From Liolophura sinensis (lineage: Eukaryota > Mollusca > Polyplacophora > Chitonida > Chitonidae): a DNA stretch of 64,000 bases. The stretch covers positions 16,237,608 to 16,301,607 of the forward strand of contig NC_088299.1 of assembly GCF_032854445.1 (NCBI RefSeq), read 5' to 3'. This document shows, one piece after another, positions 47,152-56,630 of this stretch. The translations under genes and the position numbers were made by a program. A model generated the notes under the pieces. The model did no database searches, was not told the DNA's origin, and worked only from the letters and a program-made list of their open reading frames with translations. How positions within the stretch are numbered: the stretch's first letter is position 1; each line of letters starts with the position of its first letter.

Positions 47152-49776
47152 ATGTACCAGTATCGTAGGGATTCAGGCGGAACTCCCTCCAGACCTAGCC
47201 AAGCCTCTTCAGATGCATCCACCATCCAAGCTCTCTCGACACAGCAGCAGGATAGCTTCGTTTCGTCTGAGCATAAAAAAGACAGATTGAGAACATCCTC
47301 CACCCAATCACCCAGTCGAAGTGCTTCTGGCAGGACTGAAAAGTGCGAGATTTTTCGGAAGTCTGGCAAGTTAATTGCCGACTGTTCACGACGAAATCTT
47401 GTTGTAGTTCCTTGGAACTTACCCCGGGAAATCACAGATCTAAAACTCACAGACAATAAGCTAACCAACCTGTCGGCTGGAAATTTTAGTCGATACCATC
47501 ATCTGAGGTCTCTGGACCTACGTTATAATAGCATAACGCTTTTGTTCGCCAACATGTTTAAAGGCCTGCCGGAACTAAAATCTTTATGTCTTAAAGGTAA
47601 CAACATAGATGTTCGTAGCTGCCCGCACCTCTGCAGTGATAAACCATTCCAACATGTTCCACACATCGTGAGCTTAAACATAAAACTGAGAGCACACAGT
47701 CAACCATACACTTCCTTAGATGGATGTCTGGAAAATCTTACGAAGCTAGAAAGTTTACACATGACTATCAAAGATGGGTTTATCTTAGGTCCCAGCTTCC
47801 GGAATCTGACTAAACTGGTAAATCTTGACTTCTCTTGGTCCACAAAGCTAAGGGTTATAAAGGAAGACTTCTTTGCCGCTCTTCAGAGTTTGACTGTCAG
47901 AGAACTTAATCTGGCCCATTGTAACCTGTCTTACATTCACCCAAAAGCCTTCGGTGTCTTACAGCAACTAAAGGTGTTGAATTTGAATGGGAACATTAAC
48001 TTTGGGCTTACCAGAGCTTGTCAGTCGTTATCAGGGCTGCGTGGCTCAAAGTTACAGGAGCTATTCATAAGTAGTATCGTAAACATACAGCTTCATGACT
48101 CGATTATCGTCAGTGCCAGCACATTTAAAAACCTACAACATATTAACCTGACAGTGTTACATATAGATTGGAACAGCATCGTGAAGATTGAAGAAGCAGC
48201 GCTGAATTACCTGCCGCGAAGCTTGCGAAGATGGACATTACGCAAAAACAAGATATCCGAACCATCCAGTTTCTTGAAACCTTTACTGCGATTAACTGAA
48301 CTGGAACATTTAGACGCGAAAGACCAAAGCGCCTATTTTCCGCGTAATGGGGATTATTCAAACCCCGCCGTAATGCCTAAAAACAAGTCTGTTACTATCA
48401 GAATTCCTCCTAAGTTGAAATTTGTCAGATTTTCGTTCGGTAAATCTTTTCCGTTTCCGGCCAAAAGAGTGAATTTTTTGAACAGCTCACTGAAAGAGCT
48501 CCATTTAGACAATAACAACCTGAGGAGCTTTTCAGTCTTCATATCAGGACTGGAAAGGGTTGAAATTCTAAATCTGGGTTATAATGGCATGGTTCCGATT
48601 CCAGGAGTTTTCGATGAATTCACAGGACTAAAACATTTAGAGTTGTACAATAATTATTTTGGAGTAACTCTAAAAAATGATCTTAAAGGAGAATTCTTCA
48701 GGAAACTACGTAACCTGGAAGTATTGGGATTGCGCAATAATGGTATCTATAATTTAGCTATCAATACTTTTCAGAATAACTATAAACTAAAACAAATAAT
48801 TCTAAAGGAGAATAAACTTTCAAAATTTCATTGTAGAATTGGTCACTTGAAGAATTTAAACCAGTTGGATCTCAGGAAGAATAGTTTGCCTTATTTGGAT
48901 AGATACACATCCGAAGATCTCCAAACCATCGCCAGACATCACAAAATCAAGATATTGTTAGAAACAAACCCGTTCATATGTTCGTGTGAAAGCTTGACCT
49001 TCCTCAAGTGGACCATTTCTACACCCGTTAACATATCACTTGTCGACATAGATAGGTCCACTTGCCTTTATCACAACAGAACCACTCGGCTTTCTTTCAG
49101 GCAACGGCAGCGGATTGTTCGGGAACTTGAAATCTTGTGCGCCTCCTACAGTGGACTTATCACCGTCGTTTCATTGTTTATTCTTGCGTCAGTTCTGATT
49201 GTAGCTGTGGGGCTGGTCTATCGCTATAGATGGAAACTTCGTTACATCTACCACAATCGACTGTTGACGACGTTCCTAAGGAGGCGTCCACAGGAGCGCC
49301 ATGGTTATATACCGCTGTCCGGAAATGACGCGGAGGAGCGCTGGGACCTGATGGTGGCCTACGCCGACGAGGAGCGATGGTTTGTCACCAGCAACATGCT
49401 ACCGGTACTAGAAGGTGAACACGGGCTAAAGGTCTATATCCGCGATAGAGACTCTATCGCTGGACTGGAGATTGCTACGAACATCACACGGGCAGTCAAT
49501 ATGAGCACACTGACTTTGTTGATGCTCACCAGACACTTTCTCCAAAACAAATGGTGCAACTACGAGTTCCAGATGTCCCGCATGGAAGGCATCGTCCGGC
49601 GTCAAAACGTCATGATATTTGTAGTGTGCGAAGACATCCCTACTGCGGAGATGTCTGTTGATGTTCTTCGTGCAATGAAGACCGGGCAAACTATCGACCT
49701 ACCTGGTCAAACTGACAGTCAAAAGGACATGGAGGCATTCTGGTGCATGCTCTTGCAACAGACACAAAGACATTGA
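47152..49776 (+). CDS. Toll-like receptor (LRR, membrane helix, TIR)
   Basis: Innate immune receptor: ectodomain senses ligand, cytosolic TIR recruits adaptors of MyD88 type. The single exon has 874 codons. Residues 1-60 are Ser/Thr/Gln-rich without a signal peptide. Residues 65-78 hold a small cysteine-bounded cap. From about 90 to 595 there are many leucine-rich repeats (for example LRSLDLRYNSITLL), some poorly matched. The LRR C-terminal cap starts NPFICSCESL (Cys610, Cys612). The membrane helix is 668-692, the TIR domain about 730-870. Box 1 is DLMVAYADEERW, box 2 RDSIAG, and box 3 Phe863-Trp864. Box 2 has Ala770 where most TLRs have the BB-loop proline. The frame stays open upstream to 47056 and an acceptor-like AG at 47111-47112 is in phase, so an upstream exon with the signal peptide is likely. 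AATAAA lies at 49790. The family is certain; the true N-terminus is not. Confidence 0.92.
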   Translation: MYQYRRDSGGTPSRPSQASSDASTIQALSTQQQDSFVSSEHKKDRLRTSSTQSPSRSASGRTEKCEIFRKSGKLIADCSRRNLVVVPWNLPREITDLKLTDNKLTNLSAGNFSRYHHLRSLDLRYNSITLLFANMFKGLPELKSLCLKGNNIDVRSCPHLCSDKPFQHVPHIVSLNIKLRAHSQPYTSLDGCLENLTKLESLHMTIKDGFILGPSFRNLTKLVNLDFSWSTKLRVIKEDFFAALQSLTVRELNLAHCNLSYIHPKAFGVLQQLKVLNLNGNINFGLTRACQSLSGLRGSKLQELFISSIVNIQLHDSIIVSASTFKNLQHINLTVLHIDWNSIVKIEEAALNYLPRSLRRWTLRKNKISEPSSFLKPLLRLTELEHLDAKDQSAYFPRNGDYSNPAVMPKNKSVTIRIPPKLKFVRFSFGKSFPFPAKRVNFLNSSLKELHLDNNNLRSFSVFISGLERVEILNLGYNGMVPIPGVFDEFTGLKHLELYNNYFGVTLKNDLKGEFFRKLRNLEVLGLRNNGIYNLAINTFQNNYKLKQIILKENKLSKFHCRIGHLKNLNQLDLRKNSLPYLDRYTSEDLQTIARHHKIKILLETNPFICSCESLTFLKWTISTPVNISLVDIDRSTCLYHNRTTRLSFRQRQRIVRELEILCASYSGLITVVSLFILASVLIVAVGLVYRYRWKLRYIYHNRLLTTFLRRRPQERHGYIPLSGNDAEERWDLMVAYADEERWFVTSNMLPVLEGEHGLKVYIRDRDSIAGLEIATNITRAVNMSTLTLLMLTRHFLQNKWCNYEFQMSRMEGIVRRQNVMIFVVCEDIPTAEMSVDVLRAMKTGQTIDLPGQTDSQKDMEAFWCMLLQQTQRH

Positions 49777-49789
49777 CCAAAGCAAGCAA

Positions 49790-49795
49790 AATAAA
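49790..49795 (+). promoter_or_regulatory. Possible polyadenylation signal of the TLR gene
   Basis: AATAAA 14 bp after the stop codon. Close to the stop, so a later signal in the AT-rich 49800-50278 stretch may be used instead. Confidence 0.3.
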
Positions 49796-50280
49796 TTAAC
49801 ATTGAGTGTGGAAAGGCAGTAATAGAATGATTTCGAGATCACAGATTAAGTTAATGTACTAAAGTTTTTGAAAGTTGACTGATCTTAATGACAACAATTA
49901 ATAAGTGTTGAGTAGAACCAGGGAGATTTTATTTTTTGTTTTGTTGCGGAACTTGTTTTAATGCATCAGATCTTTATATCTCGATTTTGATTATAAATAT
50001 GACAATAATTTATAACAAAACAAGAAATATTTCAGTCATAGCATGTCAAATGCTATACTGAGCATAAGTACTGTGTTTTTGTTAAAATTTCCCCGATATT
50101 GACCATCGCCTGTTGTATATATGAGTGACAAAATTGCACCTTAAAGTAGAGCCTTCCTACCTTTGTTTTGTTATTACCTCGGCTGTCACTAGTTCGGATT
50201 CTTCTGTTCTAAGGCATGTGGATGCCTAAAATCGTAAATGTAAGCTTGGGGAGTTATATTTGTTTCTTCCAAAGGGAGCT

Positions 50281-50457
50281 CAAGTCCAGCTCATACTGGC
50301 TTCCTTTCCGACCGTACGTGGGAAGGCCTTCCAGCAACTTGCGGATGGCCGTGGGGTTTCCCCCAAGCTCTACCCGGTTGGCTCCCTCCATAATGCTGCT
50401 CACAGTCGTATAAGTGAAGCATTCTTGAGTACGACGTAAAAGACCAATCAAATAAAT
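50281..50457 (+). mobile_element. SINE family A, 5'-truncated
   Basis: From the B-box region (caagtccagctcatactgg) to the aataaataaa tail. An exact 10-bp target duplication aaagggagct lies at 50271-50280 and 50458-50467. Confidence 0.9.
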
Positions 50458-50479
50458 AAAGGGAGCTTTTTCTCCTAGC

Positions 50480-50870
50480 TAAATGGTATCCTTCCACTAA
50501 ACCCCAAACACAGGGAATGGTGTGGAAAACTGATCTAGACCTATCCCAGGCGGATCTAGGTGGACTTTTCGAAACCTTCGCTGCGCCTAATTGACCTGGA
50601 AGAGTTTGACGCTTGACACTAAAGCACTTCTTCCAGATCTGTTCTTGTCACGACAGCCTAAATCCGACTCGCACTGTACACCAACTACCTCTAAGCTTTT
50701 GCGTGGTATGGCCAAAATATTCATTGCAATTGTCAGCTTGGTGAAAGAGCTAATTATAGCATCATTTAGGCTCATGTGTAACATCATGTCCGTTATGATG
50801 AGTATAACAGTAAATGGTTTGGAATTCTTCCAGGACCGGGAGGTTTATGTCTGTATCTGAAAACTCGAGA
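50480..50870 (+). pseudogene. Possible decayed TLR fragment
   Basis: One plus-strand frame near 50565 reads KPSLRLIDLEEFDA, close to KPLLRLTELEHLDA of the receptor at 47152-49776 (DNA about 48280-48320). Upstream LP and REW residues, and weak DNA similarity continuing to about 50800, fit the same region. Stops interrupt every long frame. This would be a partial tandem copy 0.7 kb after the intact gene. The similarity is short, so chance cannot be excluded. Confidence 0.4.
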
Positions 50871-51377
50871 TGAATGACCACAAATTACGTTTTTTGATCC
50901 ATCAATCTTAATTATTTTCTAGTGGGAAACAGTTTCGCTTTAATTTGCCAAAGATACACACCTACACACTTTTTTGATATTGTTGATAAAAAACTGCAGT
51001 ATAAGTAAAAGGTTGGATGCGGGAAAGGGATAGGCATATGACCACTAGATATCTGCGTTTGATTATTTTATTCTTACAAGCCAATGTCCTTTGTGTGGAT
51101 AACCATGAGATACACTTTTTTGAGGGTTCGGGTTGGATGATGGATATGTACATAGGAAATATCTGGCATTGTGTGAGATGATGAGTAGGTAACAGAGAGG
51201 AAAAGGCACATGGCGCTTACTAGAAAGATTGATACAGGAGGACTTCATATAAACACGTTTGTTCTCCTTCTATGTGCAATATCTCGTCTATAATATATTC
51301 CCATATTCTTCCTGTACCGTAAATACATTTTCAAACGTATATGGAGCAGGCCTATAGATACGTAAACAATCGCTTTC
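50871..51377. other. Unannotated non-coding stretch
   Basis: AT-rich without recognised features. Confidence 0.35.
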
Positions 51378-51379
51378 CT

Positions 51380-51475
51380 CTCTCCATAATGCTGGCCGCC
51401 GTCGTATAAGTGAAAAATTCTTAAGTACGGCGTAAAATGCCAATCACATAGATAGGTAAATAAATAAATACATAA
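51380..51475 (+). mobile_element. SINE family A, tail part
   Basis: ccataatgctggccgccgtc to aaataaataaatac. Strongly 5'-truncated. Confidence 0.85.
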
Positions 51476-51585
51476 TATAGATACCCATTTTAGCTGTAAC
51501 TTTACATAACGTTGTTGAATGTTTGATCGGTATATTTGAACACTTTGTGAAGTGAGTTTGTTTCATGTTGAATTTGTTAACACCT

Positions 51586-51690
51586 TTATTTATTTGATTG
51601 GTGTTTACGCCGTACCGGTATCCTACTCAAGAATATTTCACTTGTACGACGATGGCAGGCATTATGGTGGGAGAAAACCCGACAGAGCCT
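51586..51690 (-). mobile_element. SINE family A, tail part
   Basis: Reverse orientation: tttatttatttgattggtgt, a 13-bp internal insertion (cggtatcctactc context), then the body to aacccgacagagcc. Confidence 0.82.
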
Positions 51691-52204
51691 TAAACATGGC
51701 CTTTGAATCCAGCCTGGTACTCAGGTAACTTTACCACGTAGCTGTTAATCTATGGGATACTAGATCGGGACTCCAGGAGAGTGAACAGCCGGGAGTTTTG
51801 TGGTGTACAGGAGCTTTCATACAGAAAGTGTGGAAGTGCATATGCTCCTTTTTTTTTTTTTTACAAAATCCTTCTGCCGTTGTTTTATAAGCCTGCAATT
51901 ATCGAGGCTTTTCACTTCTATCAATAGTTTACTGTTAAAACGCAGTGACATAAAAAAAAACCTTTACTGCTTTCTGTTATCTTCTTTTTGTTTCTCTTTC
52001 ACCGAATCGCGAAAGGACAAACGAGGTGCAACTTCAGGAAGGAGACGTTCACTATTTGTGTGAATTGGTATCTTACCTTCCACTGGTATGGTGTTCCTAT
52101 CTACACGTCAGACGTGGTAAAAAAAATGGTCAGCAACTCCATGCAGACACTCTGCTTTCCTCCATCAATAAAACTGGCCATAAGTACAGTGTTAATCCCA
52201 CCAC
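51691..52204. other. Unannotated non-coding stretch
   Basis: Open frames of 80-90 codons occur here but overlap a poly-T run and lack any family resemblance. Not called as a gene. Confidence 0.35.
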
Positions 52205-52694
52205 AGAGCCAATTAGTGAATTGAGCCCGTTTGACCGGGCGACAGCCATAGACATTTGAGCCTGTAAGCCAGTTGAAAATTTGAGCCTGTCCCATCCAGT
52301 CAGAGAATCGAGCTTATCCCATCACTGAGTCAAATGGAGAATTGAGCCTGTTTCACTGCATAGTCACATAGATATTTAAGCCTGTTTCACCGCTGAGTCA
52401 CTACGAGAACTGAGTCTGTTCCACCACTGAGTTACATAGAGACCTGAGCTTGTTCCACCACTGAGTCACTATGAGAACTGAGTCTGTTCCACCACTGAGT
52501 TATATAGAGAACTGAGTCTATTCCACCACTGAGTCACTACGAGAACTGAGTCTGTTCCACCACAGGGTTACACAGACCTGAGCTTGTTCCACCACTGAGT
52601 TCCATAGAGACCTGAGCTTGTTCCACCACTGAGGCACTATGAGAACGGAGCCTGTTCCACCACTGAGTTACATAGGGAACTGAGCCTGTTCCAC
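52205..52694. repeat. 34-bp minisatellite
   Basis: About 14 diverged copies with the core ctgttccaccactgagttac and agagaactgag. The first copies (about 52205-52370) are the most diverged. Confidence 0.88.
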
Positions 52695-52908
52695 CAGATT
52701 TTTACGGGGTACTCAAGAATATTTCACTTATACGACGACTGGTAGCATTATGGTGGGACAAACTGCACAGAGTCCGAGGTAAACCCACGGCCATTCGCAG
52801 TTTGCTGGAAGACATCCCCATGTGCGACCGGAGAAGGAGCCAGCACTAGCTGGAATTCAACTCACAGTGGCCGCATCAATTGGTGAGAGGCTCTGGGGTT
52901 ATTATACG
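52695..52908 (-). mobile_element. SINE family A, nearly full
   Basis: Reverse orientation, from ggtactcaagaatatttcac through the body to ttggtgagaggctctggggt. It directly abuts the 34-bp array. The tRNA-like head end is missing. Confidence 0.85.
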
Positions 52909-53185
52909 GGGAAAAACTTATGTCCCTGTCTTTAAGAAGTAGTTGTACCTAACTTGTTTGAGCAAAATCAATTGAACTTCCTTACATCGACTTTACACAC
53001 AACTGAAGAATGAAGGGGTAAAGGTTGATTTAACTAGCAAGGTATGAAAAGAAAATAATTAGGCTCAGAGCCAACTTTATTTTACAACACGCACATTTAC
53101 AAAAGTAGACAACAAATGTCTTTCACATCAGATTACAAGTTGACGACAAAGTAAATTTTAGGCATATACACGTACAGTATGTATA

Positions 53186-53439
53186 TTTATTTATTTATTT
53201 ACTTGATTGATGTTTAACGCCGTACTCAAGAATATTTCACTTCTATGACAGCGGCCAGCATTATGGTTGGAGGAAACTGGGCAGAACCCAAACGAAACCC
53301 ACGACCATCTGCAGGATACTGGCAGACATTCCCACGACCTGCCAGACAGGAAGGCAGCATGAGTTGGACTTGAACTCACAGCGACTACATTGGTTAGAGG
53401 TCATTGCACTGCTGCACTACTTCAGCCATAGAGGGCATT
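53186..53439 (-). mobile_element. SINE family A, near full length
   Basis: Reverse orientation with tail, body and most of the head (acttgaactcacagcgac). An exact 11-bp target duplication cagtatgtata lies at 53175-53185 and 53440-53450. 53451-53754 after it is featureless. Confidence 0.9.
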
Positions 53440-53754
53440 CAGTATGTATAGAAGATACACCTACAAGAGTGAAGACAAATTTCCATACAGGCCAACAGAG
53501 CAGACATATGTTAGAGATTCTGTATTACTGAGGTCGAAGACACACCTACCTGTGAATGGAGTTAACACACTTTACAACAATACTATACAATTCATCGCTT
53601 AGGACATTTGAGTTATTGCCAACATGTATCCCTACGAAATCATGTGCTGCTGTACAAATGGTGACTAAGTGGTGAAAAGTCACAAACATTTATACATGTG
53701 ATTTACTGCCAATCACATACAAGTGTAGCTCATTGATTGGTTGGTGAAATACTG

Positions 53755-54330
53755 GATAGGGCTAGGATTGGACAGGACTTAGATTGGACAGGACTTGGAT
53801 TGGACAGGACTAGGATTGGACAGGACTTGGATAGGATAGCACTAGGATTGGATAGGACTAGGATTGGATAGGACTTGGATTGGATAGGACTTGGATTGGA
53901 TAGGACTAAGATTGGACAGGACTAGGATTGGATAAGATTGGATAGGACTTGGATTGGATAGGACTAGGATTAGATAGGACTAGGATTAGATAGGACTAGG
54001 ATTGGACAGGACTAGGATTTGATAGGACTAAGATTGGACAGGACTTGGATTGGATAGGACTAGGACTGGATAAGATTGGATAGGACTAGGATTGGACAGG
54101 ACTAGGATTTGATAGGACTAAGATTGGACAGGACTTGGATTGGATAGGACTAGGATTGGATAAGATTGGATAGGACTTGGATTGGATAGGACTAGGATTG
54201 GATAAGATTGGATAGGACTAGGGTTGGATAGGACTAAGATTGGACAGGACAAACATTGGATAGGACTTGGATTGGATAGGACTAGGATTGGATAAGGCTG
54301 GACAGGACTGATTGGATAGGACCAAGATTG
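53755..54330. repeat. 16-bp minisatellite
   Basis: About 35 copies of aggattggataggact with tt/ta and acagg variants. Some units are joined by a shorter ggattggataagattgg, giving an irregular higher-order period. Confidence 0.93.
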
Positions 54331-54759
54331 TCAGAGCTGTTTTCATGCAAATGAATCTTGAAAAGAATTCCTACATGTTTTGGTGGTAAGAATTTACATG
54401 TTTTGAAAACATTTCTTTTGATTCCAATGCCATAAATTCACAAAAATGTGTTTTAGTTTCTTGTAGATTTGTGGATCAGGTCGATCTTTTTTTTTACAAG
54501 ACGTTTACAGGAATTTGCTTATTTGAGAAGAGAGGAGGCCACATAAATCATTATTGTTAGTGTCTGTAGGACAGTGATAAAGCTGATTGTGTATTAGGAC
54601 AGGACTACGGTCAGAGAAATAACTAGAAAGACCACATGTAGATGTGTAAAAACACAGCAAATGAGCACTGCAATGTTTAATTTTAAATATATAACCTCAA
54701 TCAAATTATTCAAGTACAGCTTAGAAATGTATCAGTCAGAATTACATTTGGTTGCCTCC
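54331..54759. other. Unannotated non-coding stretch
   Basis: AT-rich without recognised features. Confidence 0.35.
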
Positions 54760-54825
54760 AAAAGGTTGATGATGGATCCAAAAGGTTGATGATGGATCCA
54801 AAAGGTTGATGATGGATCAAAAAGA
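54760..54825. repeat. 20-bp tandem repeat, three copies
   Basis: Three exact or nearly exact copies of tccaaaaggttgatgatgga. 54826-55379 after it is featureless apart from AT-rich sequence. Confidence 0.9.
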
Positions 54826-55379
54826 AAGTCATATGTAAAAAAAAAACTAAATGTAACCGTTATTCAGCACAGATTTATTTTTGAACTATTTACACAAAAG
54901 CATTATTGGAAGCATTATTTAAATACTTTACATGAAACACATAATATGATTTAATACTAGACACTAGGCACTAGACTAGCATACCCTTTGAGCAAAGCTT
55001 CAAATTTAATGTAACCCACCATTAAAGTATGGTTTGGCCTCAACTTCCCTGAAGTCACTACAAAGATGCACAGTGGCAACCAACATTACAATGTGTTACA
55101 TTCATTCAATAAGCTTCTTAGTACTCGAAGCATGAAGAGTTACCCTCTCACGTCTGCTCAACATATTAAAGACAAGACCATGTCGTGTATTTCATTTCTA
55201 TGTCAATATCAGTTTGAAATATAGAAATATATATGTAACACACATAAAGAGCAAACATTGAAGTACAACCTTTCATTGGAATGTTGATATCTAAGCTCAG
55301 TAATTGTCGTTGTCCACAGTTGATGACTGTCTGTGGTCACCACTGCCCTCATGTATCACAACAATGATCCTCCTACAGC

Positions 55380-56630
55380 TCCTGTGGTTACCTATTCCGG
55401 TCTGCGTGTGGTTACCTATTCCAGTCTGTGTGTGGTTACCTATTCCAGTCTGTGTGTGGTTACCTATTCCAGTCTGTATGTGATTACCTAATCCAGTCTG
55501 TACGTGGTTACCTTTTCCAGTCTGAATGTGGTTACCTATTCCAGTCTGTATGTAATTACGTATTCCAGTCTCTGTGTGGTTACCTATTCCAGTCTGTATG
55601 TGATTACCTATTGCAGTCTCTGTGTGGTTACCTATTCCAGTCAGTATGTGATTACCTATTCCAGTCTCTGTGTGGTTACCTATTCCAGTCTCTGTGTGGT
55701 TACCTATTCTAGTCTCTGTGTGATTATCTATTCCAGTACGATTGTGGTTACCTATTCCAGTCTGTATTTGGTTACCTATTCCAGTCTGTATGTGATTACC
55801 TATTCCAGTCTGTGTGTGGTTACCTATTCCAGTCTGTGTGTGGTTACCTATTCCAGTCTGTATGTGATTACCTAATCCAGTCTGTACGTGGTTACCTTTT
55901 CCAGTCTGAATGTGGTTACCTATTCCAGTCTGTATGTGGTTACCTATTCCAGTCTGTGTGTGGTTACCTATTCCCATCTGTATTTGATTACCTATTCCAG
56001 TTTGTATGTGGTTACCCATTCCAGTCTCTGTGTGGTTACCTATCCCAGTCTGTATGTGGTTACCTATTCCAGTCTGTGTGCGATTACCTATGCCAGTCTG
56101 TGAGTGATTACCTATTCCAGTTTGTACATGGTTACCTATTCCAGTTTGTATTTGGTTACCTATTCCAGCCTGTGTGTGGTCACCACTGTCCTCGTGTACC
56201 ACAGCAATGATCCTCCAGCAGCAGCGGTGGTTACCTTTTCCAGTCTGTACGTGGCTACCTATTCCAGTCTGTGTGTGGTCACCACTGTCCTCATGTACCA
56301 CAGCGATGATCCTTCAACAGCAGCGGTGGTTACCAATTTCAGTCTGTACATGAGTACCTATTCACATCTGTGTGTGGTTACCTAGTCCAGTTTGTACGTG
56401 GTTACCTATTCCAGTTTGTGTGTGGTTACCTATTCCAGTCTGTGTGTGGTCACCACTGTCCTCATGTACCACGGCAAAGATCCTCCAACAGCAGCGGTGG
56501 TTACCTCCTCCAGTGTGTGTATGTAGTCTTCTCTCTCTATTATGTACATGTATCACAGCTATGTGGTTCCCCTACATGACTCTTCGTTACCTATTCCAGT
56601 CTGTATGTGATTCTCCTATATGACCCCTGG
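55380..56630 (-). repeat. 24-bp minisatellite abutting the E2 stop codon
   Basis: More than 45 copies of a 24-bp unit that on the minus strand contains CTGGAATAGGTAACCA. Two longer inserts with cctccagcagcagcggtgg recur (about 56210, 56310 and 56480). The minus strand is open for 334 codons (eight-residue repeats of the type GNHIQTGI). The array begins right after the stop codon of the ubiquitin-conjugating enzyme gene, so it is its 3' UTR or downstream flank. The same 16 bases span the last codons and stop of that gene. Confidence 0.93.

Noticed and set aside
55297-56301. 334-codon Gly/Asn/His/Thr repeat protein on the minus strand
   Set aside because: It is the 24-bp array after the E2 stop codon. 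Plus-strand frames of the same array are also open, as expected of a stop-free unit.
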